The notes beneath the pieces were generated by a model. That model was not told the DNA's origin. It worked only from the letters and a program-made list of their open reading frames with translations, and ran no database searches. The translations under genes and the position numbers were made by a program. Below are positions 38,078 through 47,021 of a DNA stretch of 64,000 nt, one piece after another (position 1 is the first letter of the stretch; the number at the start of each line of letters is the position of its first letter). The DNA comes from Streptomyces lincolnensis (lineage in GTDB: Bacteria > Actinomycetota > Actinomycetes > Streptomycetales > Streptomycetaceae): NCBI RefSeq assembly GCF_001685355.1, contig NZ_CP016438.1, positions 9,982,001 through 10,046,000 of the forward strand, read 5' to 3'.

Positions 38078-38935
38078 AGAGGTCGTTCCATCTATGGCTT
38101 TGCACCCGCCGGTGATTCGGTGCTGGTGATTCTGAAGTGCGGGTCGTGGCTGGCGAGGCGGATGGTGTGGCGTCTGGGGCGAGAGCCGACGTACGCCCGT
38201 CTCATTCCAGGGCGCCCGGATCTGTCCCGTGCTCCCGCGAGGCGGAACACATGCCTGGGCGCACGCCCCCGATCGGCGGTACGCCCAGGTTATGACGGGG
38301 CGGCCGGGTGCTGGACTTCGGCCGGCCGCCCCGCCATGACCTGCGCGAGATCATGAACGCGATCCTGTACGTGGACCGCACCGGCAACTCAAAGGCCTGT
38401 TACGGGAGTTGGTGCGACAACAGGAAGGCAGGCACCGTCACCCCTCGGCCTGCGTGATCGACGCCCAGAGTGTCAGGACCTCCACCTCCGTCCCCGCCAG
38501 GACGCAGGGCATCGACGCGGGCAGGAAAATCGTGGGCCGCAAGCGCAGCATCATCACCGACACCCTGGGCCTGCTGCTGGCGGTGCTGGTCACCGCGGCC
38601 GGCGTCCAGGACTCCACCGCCGGCCGCCCCCTCCTGGAACAGGCCGTCACCGACCACCCCACCCTGCGCAAGGTCTGGGTCGACGGCGGCTGCCGCAAGC
38701 ACTTCGTCGAGCACGCCGCCACCCTTGGCATCGACCTCGAGATCGTCCAACGCACACCGCGCCTGGCACGCGACTGCGAAACCCACCCGCACCGCTCCGA
38801 AGCCATGATCCATCTCGCCATGACCGACCTGATGGCCCGCCGCCTCACCGGCGAGAACACCATCTCCTGGCGCGACCCGACATCAACGGATCAAATTCGC
38901 ATCCCGGGATGAAACAACGGGAGAAAACGACCTCT
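38078..38935 (+). mobile_element. IS5-family relic with 10-bp terminal repeats
   Basis: Terminal inverted repeats AGAGGTCGTT (38078-38087) and AACGACCTCT (38926-38935) bound a broken transposase. Frames in order: PPRHDLREIMNAILYVDRTG (about 38315-38390), then VRQQEGRHRHPSACVIDAQS through RKIVGRKRSIITDTLGLLL and VWVDGGCRKHFVEHAA to LMARRLTGENTISWRD (38409-38912). Two deletions are visible: one after DRTG and one after VQRTP that removes the segment with the last catalytic acidic residue. The element cannot move by itself. Its right end touches the stop codon of the MFS gene. Confidence 0.85.
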
Positions 38936-40479
38936 TAGGAAGAGTTTCTGCCCCGCAGCGGGACCTCCCGGATCAGCCAGGACACCGCGAACGTCACGGC
39001 GCACAGTACCGCCGTGCCGAGCGCGACACCGTGCAGTCCGTCGACTACGCCGGCCCGGAACGCGTCCTGGACCGGGCCCGGCAGGTCCCGCAGCAGCGCG
39101 GGAGTGAGCTCCCCGCCGGTCAGTCGCTGCCCGTCGGCGCCGAGCCGGTCCGTGACGCCGGCGGCGAGACGGTTCGTATAGACGGAACCGAGGACTGCGA
39201 CGCCGAGTGAGCCGCCGATGGTGCGCAGCAGTGTCTGGGTGCCGCTGGCCGCGCCCATGTCGCGCGGTTCGGTGCTGTTCATCGTGATCAGCATCGTCGG
39301 CTGCATCAGGCAGCCGATCCCCACACCGAGCACGAACGACAGACCGGAGGCCAGAGCGGCGGTCGTGTCGGTGCGGAGCGTCAGCAAGGCCAGGGCACCC
39401 ACCGTGGCCAGCGCGCCGCCCGCGATCGGGTAGTGGCGGTAGGGGCCGCCGTCGCTCACCCGCCGCCCGATGGCGAGCTGCGCGCCGATCATGCCGAGCA
39501 TCAGCGGGATGAGCAGCAGACCGCTCTCCGTGGACGACATGTCCTGCACGAACTGCATGTACTGCGGCAGATAGCTCGCCGCCGCCAGCATGGCCGCACC
39601 CGTGACGAAGCTCAGGACCTGCGCCACCGTGAAGTTGCGGTCGCGGAACAGCCGGGGTGGGATCACCGGCTCCGGGGCGCTCCGCTCCACGCGCACGAAG
39701 GCGGCGAGCGCCGCCACGAACACCAGGCCGAGCCCGATGATCTGCGGTGATGTCCAGGCGTACGTCGTCCCTGCCCAGCTCGCGAGCAGCGTCAGGGCGA
39801 GGATCGCGCCGGTCAGCAGTCCCGCGCCGGCGAGGTCGATCCGCGCCTTGACGCGCTCGCCACGCAGCCGCACCCCGAAGCCGATGAGGGCGAGCGCCAG
39901 GACGCCGACCGGCACATTGACGTAGAACACCCATCGCCAGTCCCACTGGTCGGTGAGGAAGCCGCCGACCAGCGGCCCGCCGATCGTCGCGGCGGGCAGC
40001 AGCACCCCGATGAGCGACTGGGCGCGCCCGGCCTCCGCCGGAGCGAGCAGCGTGCCGATGAGGGAGAGAGCTCCCACGAACAGGCCGCCCGCGCCGAGAC
40101 CCTGCAGCGCCCGGAAGGCGATCAACTGCCCCATGTCCTGGGCGAGTCCGCACAGAACGGAGCCGACGAGGAAGACTGCGATGGACGCGAGGTAGCTGCC
40201 CTTGCGGCCGTACAGATCGCCGAGCTTGCCCCATATTGGTGTGGAGACGGCCATGGTGAGCAGATAGGCGGTGAGCACCCAGGACAGCTGGTCGAGACCG
40301 CCGAGGTCGCCGACGATGGTGGGCAGTGCGGTGCCGACGACGGTGCCGTCGAGCGTGGCGAGCACGATGCCGAGCAGCAGGCCGAGAATGACGAGTCGGG
40401 AAGGCGGGGCATCGGTCTCGTCCGGTGTGGTGGTTCCGGGTTGCTTCTCGCCCCTACGTTGTTTCAGGAAGTCCGTCAT
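38935..40479 (-). CDS. MFS drug-efflux transporter, EmrB/QacA type
   Basis: 514 residues with 14 predicted membrane helices. Family motifs: LDGTVVGTALPTIVGDLGG (motif C/D1 region), GKLGDLYGRKGSYL (motif A), FRALQGLGAGGLF (motif B). It exports hydrophobic drugs or antibiotics by proton antiport. The stop TAA lies at the right edge of the IS relic, so the last residues may have been altered by that insertion. It is 15 bp downstream of the FMN reductase gene, in the same operon under the divergent TetR regulator. Confidence 0.93.
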   Translation of the reverse strand: MTDFLKQRRGEKQPGTTTPDETDAPPSRLVILGLLLGIVLATLDGTVVGTALPTIVGDLGGLDQLSWVLTAYLLTMAVSTPIWGKLGDLYGRKGSYLASIAVFLVGSVLCGLAQDMGQLIAFRALQGLGAGGLFVGALSLIGTLLAPAEAGRAQSLIGVLLPAATIGGPLVGGFLTDQWDWRWVFYVNVPVGVLALALIGFGVRLRGERVKARIDLAGAGLLTGAILALTLLASWAGTTYAWTSPQIIGLGLVFVAALAAFVRVERSAPEPVIPPRLFRDRNFTVAQVLSFVTGAAMLAAASYLPQYMQFVQDMSSTESGLLLIPLMLGMIGAQLAIGRRVSDGGPYRHYPIAGGALATVGALALLTLRTDTTAALASGLSFVLGVGIGCLMQPTMLITMNSTEPRDMGAASGTQTLLRTIGGSLGVAVLGSVYTNRLAAGVTDRLGADGQRLTGGELTPALLRDLPGPVQDAFRAGVVDGLHGVALGTAVLCAVTFAVSWLIREVPLRGRNSS

Positions 40480-40494
40480 GGTTCCGGGGCCGGC

Positions 40495-41091
40495 TCAGGC
40501 GACGTACGAGTGAAGGGCCTTGGCGGTACGCAAGGCGTGGCCCCACCAAGCCAGTTGATCGAGCAGCGCCTTCGCGGAGGTGTCGGCCGCCGGGTCCTTG
40601 ACGGCGCCGGACTCGTCGAAGCGGCTCCAGGCTTCGTGGAAGCTGACCGTGTTGCGGATGGTCGTGGCATTCAGCTCGGCCATGACGACCCGCAGATGTT
40701 CCACCGCGCGCAGACCGCCCGACAGGCCCCCGTACGAGACGAACGCGACCGGCTTGCCGTGCCACTGCTCGTTGTGCCAGTCGATGGCGTTCTTGAGGGG
40801 CGCCGGATAGCTGTGGTTGTACTCGGGCGTGACGAACACGAACGCGTCGGCGGCGGCGAGCCGCGGCGTCACGAGGGCAAGCGCCTCCTCGGTGCCGGGC
40901 GGCGGCTGCCGGCCGAAGGCCGGGAACACGGTCGGCAGCGGGGTCTCCGCGAGGTCGATGACATCGGCACTCATGTCGTGGCGCTGCTCGATGTGGCCGC
41001 TGAGCCACTTCGTCACGACGGGCCCGAAGCGGCCCTCGCGGGTGGAGCCGGCGAGTACGGCGACGTGGAGTGGCGCGGTGGTGGCAGGCAT
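40495..41091 (-). CDS. NADPH-dependent FMN reductase (flavodoxin fold)
   Basis: 198 residues. The FMN phosphate loop is VLAGSTREGRFG near the N-terminus, and VTPEYNHSYPAPLKNAIDW is the family signature that stacks on the flavin; VSYGGLSGGLRAVEHLR follows. It probably reduces quinones or supplies FMNH2. With the co-transcribed efflux pump and TetR regulator it looks like a detoxification unit. Confidence 0.92.
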   Translation of the reverse strand: MPATTAPLHVAVLAGSTREGRFGPVVTKWLSGHIEQRHDMSADVIDLAETPLPTVFPAFGRQPPPGTEEALALVTPRLAAADAFVFVTPEYNHSYPAPLKNAIDWHNEQWHGKPVAFVSYGGLSGGLRAVEHLRVVMAELNATTIRNTVSFHEAWSRFDESGAVKDPAADTSAKALLDQLAWWGHALRTAKALHSYVA

Positions 41092-41107
41092 GACGAACCC
41101 CTTGGTT

Positions 41108-41186
41108 GTGTACGTCGTATCTGGATGAGTACAACGTACACACCGATGCTCCGATGTGTACAGCGTCTACTGGAGATACGCTGTAC
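41108..41186. promoter_or_regulatory. Two TetR-type inverted repeats between FMN reductase and TetR genes
   Basis: Site 1 has arms 41108-41119 (GTGTACGTCGTA) and 41130-41141 with one mismatch. Site 2 has perfect 9-bp arms 41158-41166 (GTACAGCGT) and 41178-41186. Both share a GTAC core and lie in the only promoter space for the divergent genes, so they are the likely operators of the adjacent TetR protein. Confidence 0.8.
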
Positions 41187-41213
41187 GCGACATCGACGAA
41201 GAGGAGCTGCGTC

Positions 41214-41954
41214 ATGGCGGCCCGGAAGCAGGACGAGAGCGACGAGAGCAAGGTCGTGGAGCCTTCTCTCTGGGAGCGCATGGAGCGGCCCGCCTCAGTA
41301 CCCCGGGCCTCGCTGAGCCTGGAGCGGATCGCCGCCGCCGCGGTCGAGATCGCCGACGAGGAAGGCGCCGCCGCCGTCACCATGCGCCGTCTCGCGACGA
41401 AACTCGGCGTCGCCCCCATGGCGGCCTACCGGCACGTGGCGGGCAAGGACGACCTCTGGGCGCTCATGGTCGACCGGGTCTCCCGGCAGCTGGCCGCGCC
41501 GGACGACGCGGCGGGCTGGCGCGAGGTGCTGCGCTCCTTCGCCTTGCAGACACGGGAGTTGATGCTGGCGCACCCATGGATGGGATCCATTCCGCTGATC
41601 TCGCTCACGCCGTCGCGGATGACCGTGGCCGAACGGCAGCTGGCGGCGCTCGCCGCGTGTGGCCTGGACGCCGACTCGATGATGGCTGCCTTCCGGGCCG
41701 TCAACTCCTATGTGAACGGCTCGACCCAGGCCGAGATCGTCCTGCGCGAGTATCAGGAACGGCACGGCTGGGCCGGCGGTGACGAGACCCGCCGGGCACT
41801 CGCTCCGCAGATGAACTACCTGATGAGCACGGGCCGCTACCCGACCTACGAGTATTACGGCGCGGAGGCGGCGCGCAAGGACGACCACACTTGGGCGTTC
41901 GAGTTCGGCCTCGACTGCGTGCTCGACGGCATCGCGGAGCGCCTCAGCATCTGA
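41214..41954 (+). CDS. TetR-family repressor of the efflux operon
   Basis: 246 residues. The N-terminal helix-turn-helix (about 30-85) has LSLERIAAAAVEIADEEGAA then VTMRRLATKLGVAPMAAYRH. The C-terminal part matches the TetR_C_1 type with DDHTWAFEFGLDCVLDGI. The start at 41214 is chosen for GAGGAG 7 bp upstream; an ATG at 41106 would run through both operator palindromes. It likely represses the FMN reductase and MFS genes and itself until a drug binds. Confidence 0.9.
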   Translation: MAARKQDESDESKVVEPSLWERMERPASVPRASLSLERIAAAAVEIADEEGAAAVTMRRLATKLGVAPMAAYRHVAGKDDLWALMVDRVSRQLAAPDDAAGWREVLRSFALQTRELMLAHPWMGSIPLISLTPSRMTVAERQLAALAACGLDADSMMAAFRAVNSYVNGSTQAEIVLREYQERHGWAGGDETRRALAPQMNYLMSTGRYPTYEYYGAEAARKDDHTWAFEFGLDCVLDGIAERLSI

Positions 41955-42052
41955 ACTTCTCCGCGCGGGAACGGGTTCCGGCGTGTCAGGTCCCCAGGCG
42001 TCGACGGCGTGCAGGGGTGTCGTCGTCGGCGCCGGGGAGTGGGGATTGGACG

Positions 42053-42225
42053 TCATTTCAGTTGGCGTGATCTTGCGGCTGTCTGGGGTGATGACTGCTG
42101 CGCTTGTCGAACGGTTGGCGCCTGAAGACTTGTGGGAGTTGTTCCAAGGTGCTGGCCGCGATCATCCTCTTCACCGCCATCGCTGCGATCCTCATATGCC
42201 ACCGCAGACTCACCAACTGAAATGA
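42053..42225 (+). mobile_element. 173-bp MITE-like IS5 derivative
   Basis: Perfect 13-bp terminal inverted repeats TCATTTCAGTTGG (42053-42065) and CCAACTGAAATGA (42213-42225). The inside reads MTAALVERLAPEDLWELFQ, the start of an IS5-family transposase, then jumps to VLAAIILFTAIAA, a piece from further along. This is a minimal internally deleted copy keeping its ends. It lies between the TetR and GH29 genes. Confidence 0.8.
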
Positions 42226-42237
42226 ACCGGGCGTGTC

Positions 42238-44586
42238 TCAGGCGCGCCAGTGCACTTTGAAGACCCACGCATGCCGCCCCGCCTTGCGTGCGGCTTCGGG
42301 GACGTCGATCACCAGCGCCCCGTTGCTGAGAGTCCATGTCAGGGGCCGGCCGTGGCCGAGCATCGTCACCTTGTCGCCGCTGCGGATCGGGATCGGTGCT
42401 TCGACGGTGAGCTTGGCGCCGGGTCTGGTCAGGGAGTGGATGTAGAAGGCCTCGTCCGGGCGGATGGTGAACCGCAGGTCCTCGCCCAGTTCGGCCATCC
42501 GGGACCAGTACGTGGTGTCGTAGATGGCCTCTTTGTTGGTGCGCAGCCAGCGGCCCGTCTCGCGCAGCCGGGTCTGCATGATCTCGGGGATGGTGCCGTC
42601 GGCACGGGGGCCGATGTCGAGGAGGAAGTTGCCGTTCTTGGAGACGATGTCGACGAGGCTGTGTACGACCTCTTCGGTCGTCATGTAGGCGTCGTCCGGG
42701 GTCGCCTGGTTGTAGCCGTAGCTGAAGGGGTCCAGGCCGCGGCTGGACTCCCACTTGGCGATGACGGTGTTGTCGTACGTCGTGTACTCGGGGGTTGTGA
42801 AGTCGTGGAAGCCGATGCCCGAACGGTCGTTGACGGTGACCTCGATGGGCCGGGCACGGTTCTTCGCGTGGTTGAAGTACTCGGCCAGGACGTTCAGGCT
42901 GTCGTTGGCGCCGCCGATGTCGCACCAGATGAGCTCCGGGTCGTAGCCCTCGATCAGCTCCAGCATCTGCGGGGCCTGGTAGTCCTTCACGAAGTCCCTG
43001 CCCGCGGTGTAACCCGTGTACGGCACCGGTTCCCGGGTGTACGGGTTGCGTGGGGCGTGGCCCATCCAGGGGTTGTCCGGGTTGAACCACTCGGGCATGG
43101 AGAAGTAGAGCCCGCGGTGGAGTTCGGGTGTGTAGCGGCGGGAAGCGTCGAAGAGTTCCTTGATGAGGTTCCGCTTCGGGCCCATCCTCACGGAGTTGCG
43201 GTCGGAGACCTTCGTGTCCCACAGCGCGAAGCCCTCGTGGTGCTTCGAGGTCAGCACGTGGTACTGCGCGCCCGCGTCCCGGAACAGTTCGACCCAGGCA
43301 CGCGGATCGAACTTCTCCGCCGTGAACATCGGGATGAAGTCGTCGTAGGCGAAGTTCTCGCCGTACTTCTCGCGGTGGTAGCCGTAGACGGCGTTCGCGG
43401 GGTCCTGCATGTGGTTCCAGTACCACTCGGCGTACTGTTTGCCGACCGGCGACCAGGCCGGCACCGAGTAGACACCCCAGTGGATGAAGATGCCGAACTT
43501 GGCCCCCTGGAACCAGTACGGCGCCTGGTGGCCGGAGAGTGAAGCGTCAGTGGGCTGGTAGTCGGCGACTCCGAGGGTCAACCGGCTTTTCTGCGCGGCG
43601 GCTTGAGCTCCGCGTCCGGTGACGGTCACCGAGCCGTCCCGGGCCGTGCCGGGGGCGGTGCCCGCACGGTTGCGGATGCCCACGCGGACGCGGGCCTGCT
43701 CACCGGGGTCCAGGCGGCGGACACGGGCGGCCTCGACAGTGCGGGCACCCGGAACCTCGACGCCCACCGACACGCCGTCCGCGGCCAGGACGGCGACCGT
43801 CCCCGCGTTGACGACGGTGGCTTCGACGCTCTGGGCGCCGGACGACTCCAGGAGCGAGTTGGTGGACCGGGTCCCGCGCAGGGCCAGCGCACGTCCCTGA
43901 GCGGCAGGTTGCAGGGACAGCGCGAACACGTGGAGCGAGGTCTTGTTCGCCTGTGCCGGGTTGGTCACCGGGAGCGTGATCGCTACGGCGTCACGCTGCG
44001 GGTCGAGCCACAGCTCGGACGTGCCGATCCCCACGCGGTGCTCGTCCCGGGTGCCGTCCGGTCCGTAGCGGTACGGCGCCGACAGGGATCCACCCGCTGA
44101 GTACCAGTCGGCTCCGCCGAGGGCGGCGGTCGTGGTCGAGCCGTCCGCGTAGTGGACCGTGGCCCTGCCGGAGGCGTTGCCGTAGCTGCCCGCGGTGAGG
44201 AAGACGGCCGAGAGGTAGCGGCCTTGAGGCAGTTCGACGCGCTGGCCGAGCGCGACGACATTGTTCTTCGCGCCGCCGGCGGAGGCCGGGAAGGCGAAGG
44301 GCACGCCGTCGACTTCGACACGGCCCGTCGGAAGTTCCTCGCCCGGGAACGTGTAGCCCGAACCGTCGAAGTCGCCGCCCCGCTCGGAGGCCGTGTCGAC
44401 ACCGTCGTTGTCGTAGAGGGAGTCGAGCGGGACAGGGACGGGGTCGGGGACGGGAGCCCACGGCCCGGCGTGCTCGGTGAGTGGTTTGCCGGCGTGTGCG
44501 GCGGTGGCTGAGGTGAGAGGAAGGGCTGCCGTGGCGGCGACTCCGGCCGCGGCGCCCAGGACCTGACGTCTCGGATACGTACCCAT
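42238..44586 (-). CDS. Secreted GH29 alpha-L-fucosidase
   Basis: 782 residues from the start at 44586, chosen because GGAGCC precedes it by about 6 bp and a twin-Arg-like signal follows (YPRRQVLGAAAG). An N-terminal beta-rich region (about 45-345) resembles an NPCBM/NEW1-like accessory module. The GH29 barrel (about 350-720) shows FGIFIHWGVYSVPAW, YHVLTSKHHEGFALWD and LIWCDIGGAND; the Asp in the last motif is the expected nucleophile. A C-terminal beta domain ends the protein. It has no ricin module, unlike the enzymes at 1-38 kb. It would retain configuration while releasing L-fucose. Confidence 0.9.
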   Translation of the reverse strand: MGTYPRRQVLGAAAGVAATAALPLTSATAAHAGKPLTEHAGPWAPVPDPVPVPLDSLYDNDGVDTASERGGDFDGSGYTFPGEELPTGRVEVDGVPFAFPASAGGAKNNVVALGQRVELPQGRYLSAVFLTAGSYGNASGRATVHYADGSTTTAALGGADWYSAGGSLSAPYRYGPDGTRDEHRVGIGTSELWLDPQRDAVAITLPVTNPAQANKTSLHVFALSLQPAAQGRALALRGTRSTNSLLESSGAQSVEATVVNAGTVAVLAADGVSVGVEVPGARTVEAARVRRLDPGEQARVRVGIRNRAGTAPGTARDGSVTVTGRGAQAAAQKSRLTLGVADYQPTDASLSGHQAPYWFQGAKFGIFIHWGVYSVPAWSPVGKQYAEWYWNHMQDPANAVYGYHREKYGENFAYDDFIPMFTAEKFDPRAWVELFRDAGAQYHVLTSKHHEGFALWDTKVSDRNSVRMGPKRNLIKELFDASRRYTPELHRGLYFSMPEWFNPDNPWMGHAPRNPYTREPVPYTGYTAGRDFVKDYQAPQMLELIEGYDPELIWCDIGGANDSLNVLAEYFNHAKNRARPIEVTVNDRSGIGFHDFTTPEYTTYDNTVIAKWESSRGLDPFSYGYNQATPDDAYMTTEEVVHSLVDIVSKNGNFLLDIGPRADGTIPEIMQTRLRETGRWLRTNKEAIYDTTYWSRMAELGEDLRFTIRPDEAFYIHSLTRPGAKLTVEAPIPIRSGDKVTMLGHGRPLTWTLSNGALVIDVPEAARKAGRHAWVFKVHWRA

Positions 44587-44597
44587 GAGCGGCTCCA

Positions 44598-44684
44598 AAT
44601 CATCGGATGTCTGATGATTGAGGAGAGTCATGGCGCTGTCAACGGTGCTGACAGAGGGGGAAGTTGGGGAAAGTCATCGGATGA
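44598..44684. promoter_or_regulatory. TCATC/GATGA palindromes upstream of GH29 gene
   Basis: AATCATC (44598-44604) pairs with GATGATT (44613-44619) immediately upstream of the start; the core is CATCGGATG. A second perfect palindrome TCATCGGATGA lies at 44674-44684. Paired copies of one motif suggest an operator; the regulator is not in the window as far as I can tell. Confidence 0.65.
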
Positions 44685-44949
44685 CAGGCGGGACGGCTCG
44701 GCTGCATGCCCTGTTCGGCCACTTGCTGGTGGATCTCAGGCGCACCACGCTGCGGGCGTGGCGGCGGCGACCAGGTCGGTGCCATCCGGGCAGGTCGAGG
44801 ATGAGATCGCTGAGTGCGTGAACGCCTGTCGGCATGGCGTCATCCACCGTCCGGCGGGCACCGCGGTGCGAACCGGCAGCCCGTGGCCGACGGTCGGGCC
44901 GCGCCGGCCGTCCCGACGCGCATCGCCTCACGGGTCTGCCGTCCGGCGG

Positions 44950-45103
44950 CCTGCCCGGCGGACCGCGAAACCGGGACGGCGGCTGTCAGCACGGCGGCCG
45001 TCAGCACGGCGGAGTGTGGATGCCTGGGGCGGGTGGTGACCGTGTCGACCGGGCCGACCTCCATGATCTGGCCGCGGTGGGGCACGACGTACGCACGATG
45101 CCG
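44950..45103 (-). pseudogene. C-terminal fragment of an oligopeptide-type ABC transporter ATPase
   Basis: The minus strand reads VVPHRGQIMEVGPVDTV then TRPRHPHSAVLTAAV. This is the conserved tail after Walker B in Opp/Dpp ATPases (normally HRGxIVExGP...PRHPYT). Walker A and B are absent. The rest of the 44.6-45.2 kb gap holds no gene I recognise. Confidence 0.55.
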
Positions 45104-45124
45104 ACGGTCCCACTGCACAGGAAG

Positions 45125-45155
45125 CCCCGCACGAGGCGTATCGGCTCGTGCGGGG
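45125..45155 (-). terminator. Hairpin terminator after the ligase gene
   Basis: A perfect 11-bp stem, CCCCGCACGAG (45125-45135) with 45145-45155 and a 9-nt loop, about 40 bp past the ligase stop. Confidence 0.8.
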
Positions 45156-45195
45156 TTCTCTCTGTGGCGTTCTCTCTGTGCCGCGCCCGCCCCGG

Positions 45196-46707
45196 TCAGA
45201 CGGGCAGTGACTTCTTGAGGATCTTGCCCGCGGGGTTCCTGGGCACCTCTTCGATGAACCGGATGTGCCGGGGCCGCTTGTACGCGGCGAGGAGGCCGGC
45301 CAGGTGGGCCCGCACCTCGTCGGGGGTGGTCCCGTCCTCGGCCACCACGAAGGCCAGAGGCACCTCGCCGTAGTCGGCGTCCGCCACTCCGACCACGGCG
45401 GCGTCGTGCACCGCGGGGTGGGCACGCAGTGCCTGTTCGATCTCCCTCGGGTAGACGTTCTGCCCCGCCCGGATGATCAGATCCTTGCTCCGGTCGATCA
45501 GGTGCACCCGGCCGTCACGGTCGATGAAGCCGAGGTCGCCGGTGCGGATCCAGCCGTCCGTCGTGATGTCGGCGGTGGCCTTGTCGTCGTTCCAGTAGCC
45601 GCGCATCACTCCGGGACCGCGCGCACAGATCTCCCCGATCTCGCCCGGGGGCACCTCCTGGTCCTTGGGGCCCAGGGCCTTCGCCGACATGCCGGGGATC
45701 ACCCGGCCGGCCGGGATCACGTCGACGGCACCCGGCGCGGGGTGCTCGTCCGGACCGAGTGTGACGAACGGACCGCCCACCTCGGTCATCCCGTAGACCT
45801 GCCGGAAGCCGCAGCCGAGCCGTTCGACGGCCTCGGCGTAGACCTCCGGCGGCATCGGCGCGGCGCCGTAGAGCACCTCGCGCAGACTCGACAGGTCCGT
45901 GCTCCGCAGCGCCTTCGCCTGCATCAGGAACCGGAGCATCTGAGGCACCAGCCAGACGTGCGTGGCCCGGTTGTGCTCGATCGCGGCCAGCGCCCGCTGC
46001 GGATGGAAGCCCGGCATGAGCACCACGGTGGCACCCGCGGCCATGTAGGTGAGGGAGACCACCATGCTGCCGTGGTACAGCGGGCAGCAGTTGACCAGCA
46101 CGATGTCGTCCGTGGGCCGTACCTGGGCGAGCCAGCCGAGCGCGATGGCCCGGAAGGAGGCGTGGTCGACGGCGACACCCTTGGCCCGGCCGGTGGTCGC
46201 CGAGGTGTGCAGGATCGCCGCCGGCGCGTCGTCCGGCACATCGGGAAGGTCCGAAATCGCGGCAGGAGCCGGCACCGGCGAGTGGGGGAGAGCCGGCCCG
46301 TCCGCCTCGCACAGCGCGGCGAACTCCGGGTCGTCCACCGGCACGCGGATCCGCACCGGCAGATCCGGATGCCGTTCCAGCAGGGCCGACTCACCGATCA
46401 CCGCCACCGGTTCGCAGGACTCCGCGAGTTCGGTCACCTCGGCGGGGGTGAGGCTGTGGTTGAGCGGGACGAACAGTGCTCCCAGCCGGGCCAGCGCGAA
46501 GTACGTCTCCAGGACCTCGACGCGGTCCAGCGAGAGGACGGCCACCCGGTCACCCCGGCGGATGCCCCGCCAGGAGAGCCCGCGGGCGAGCCGTTCCACC
46601 CTGTCGTGGAGCTCGGCCCAGGTGACGGAGCGGCGCGCGTCCACCAGCGCCGTCCGGTCGGGGAAGCACTGGCGGTTGCGCTGCAGCAACTGGGTCAGCC
46701 ACATCAC
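45196..46707 (-). CDS. Acyl/aryl-AMP ligase, AntF-like (anthranilate activation)
   Basis: 503 residues, ANL superfamily. Motifs: LHTSATTGRAKGVAV (P-loop, A3), YGMTEVGGPF (A5), DGWIRTGDLGFID (A7), DRSKDLIIRAGQNVYPREIE (A8) and the catalytic Lys in NPAGKILKKSL (A10). It overlaps the carrier-protein gene upstream by 4 bp. In antimycin clusters the pair antG-antF, transcribed away from antHIJKL, loads anthranilate onto the carrier protein. The same arrangement here makes anthranilate the best substrate guess; benzoate-type or fatty acids remain possible. Confidence 0.83.
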   Translation of the reverse strand: MMWLTQLLQRNRQCFPDRTALVDARRSVTWAELHDRVERLARGLSWRGIRRGDRVAVLSLDRVEVLETYFALARLGALFVPLNHSLTPAEVTELAESCEPVAVIGESALLERHPDLPVRIRVPVDDPEFAALCEADGPALPHSPVPAPAAISDLPDVPDDAPAAILHTSATTGRAKGVAVDHASFRAIALGWLAQVRPTDDIVLVNCCPLYHGSMVVSLTYMAAGATVVLMPGFHPQRALAAIEHNRATHVWLVPQMLRFLMQAKALRSTDLSSLREVLYGAAPMPPEVYAEAVERLGCGFRQVYGMTEVGGPFVTLGPDEHPAPGAVDVIPAGRVIPGMSAKALGPKDQEVPPGEIGEICARGPGVMRGYWNDDKATADITTDGWIRTGDLGFIDRDGRVHLIDRSKDLIIRAGQNVYPREIEQALRAHPAVHDAAVVGVADADYGEVPLAFVVAEDGTTPDEVRAHLAGLLAAYKRPRHIRFIEEVPRNPAGKILKKSLPV

Positions 46708-46955
46708 GCACTGCCCGGCTGCGGGGCGGAGCCGGCACGGTCGGCGAGGAACCGTTCGTAGTCCGCGATCGTGGACAGCTTCTCCATGTCCTGGGCGGTG
46801 ATCTCCACCCCTGTGTGCCGTTCGACGAGCAGGATCAGACGGACGAGGTCTCCCGAGTCGATGCCGCTGGCGGCCAGATCGGTGTCGTCGCTGAGTTTCT
46901 CGGCGTACTCCGACGTCCCGGTCAGTTCGGTGAGTAGCTCACGTATCGTGCTCAT
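46704..46955 (-). CDS. Discrete acyl carrier protein, AntG-like
   Basis: 83 residues with the phosphopantetheine serine in GIDSGDLVRLILL. The start at 46955 gives a normal carrier-protein length and has AAGGGTGG upstream; a start at 47024 would add an unlikely extension. In the antimycin pathway the homologue holds anthranilate while the Paa-like complex rearranges it. It is the first gene of the two-gene minus-strand operon. Confidence 0.85.
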   Translation of the reverse strand: MSTIRELLTELTGTSEYAEKLSDDTDLAASGIDSGDLVRLILLVERHTGVEITAQDMEKLSTIADYERFLADRAGSAPQPGSA

Positions 46956-47021
46956 GCCTGTCCACCCTTCACAACGCCGAATGGTCTCTCGGACCGGTAA
47001 GGAGGGGCGGGATAGCGCCGA

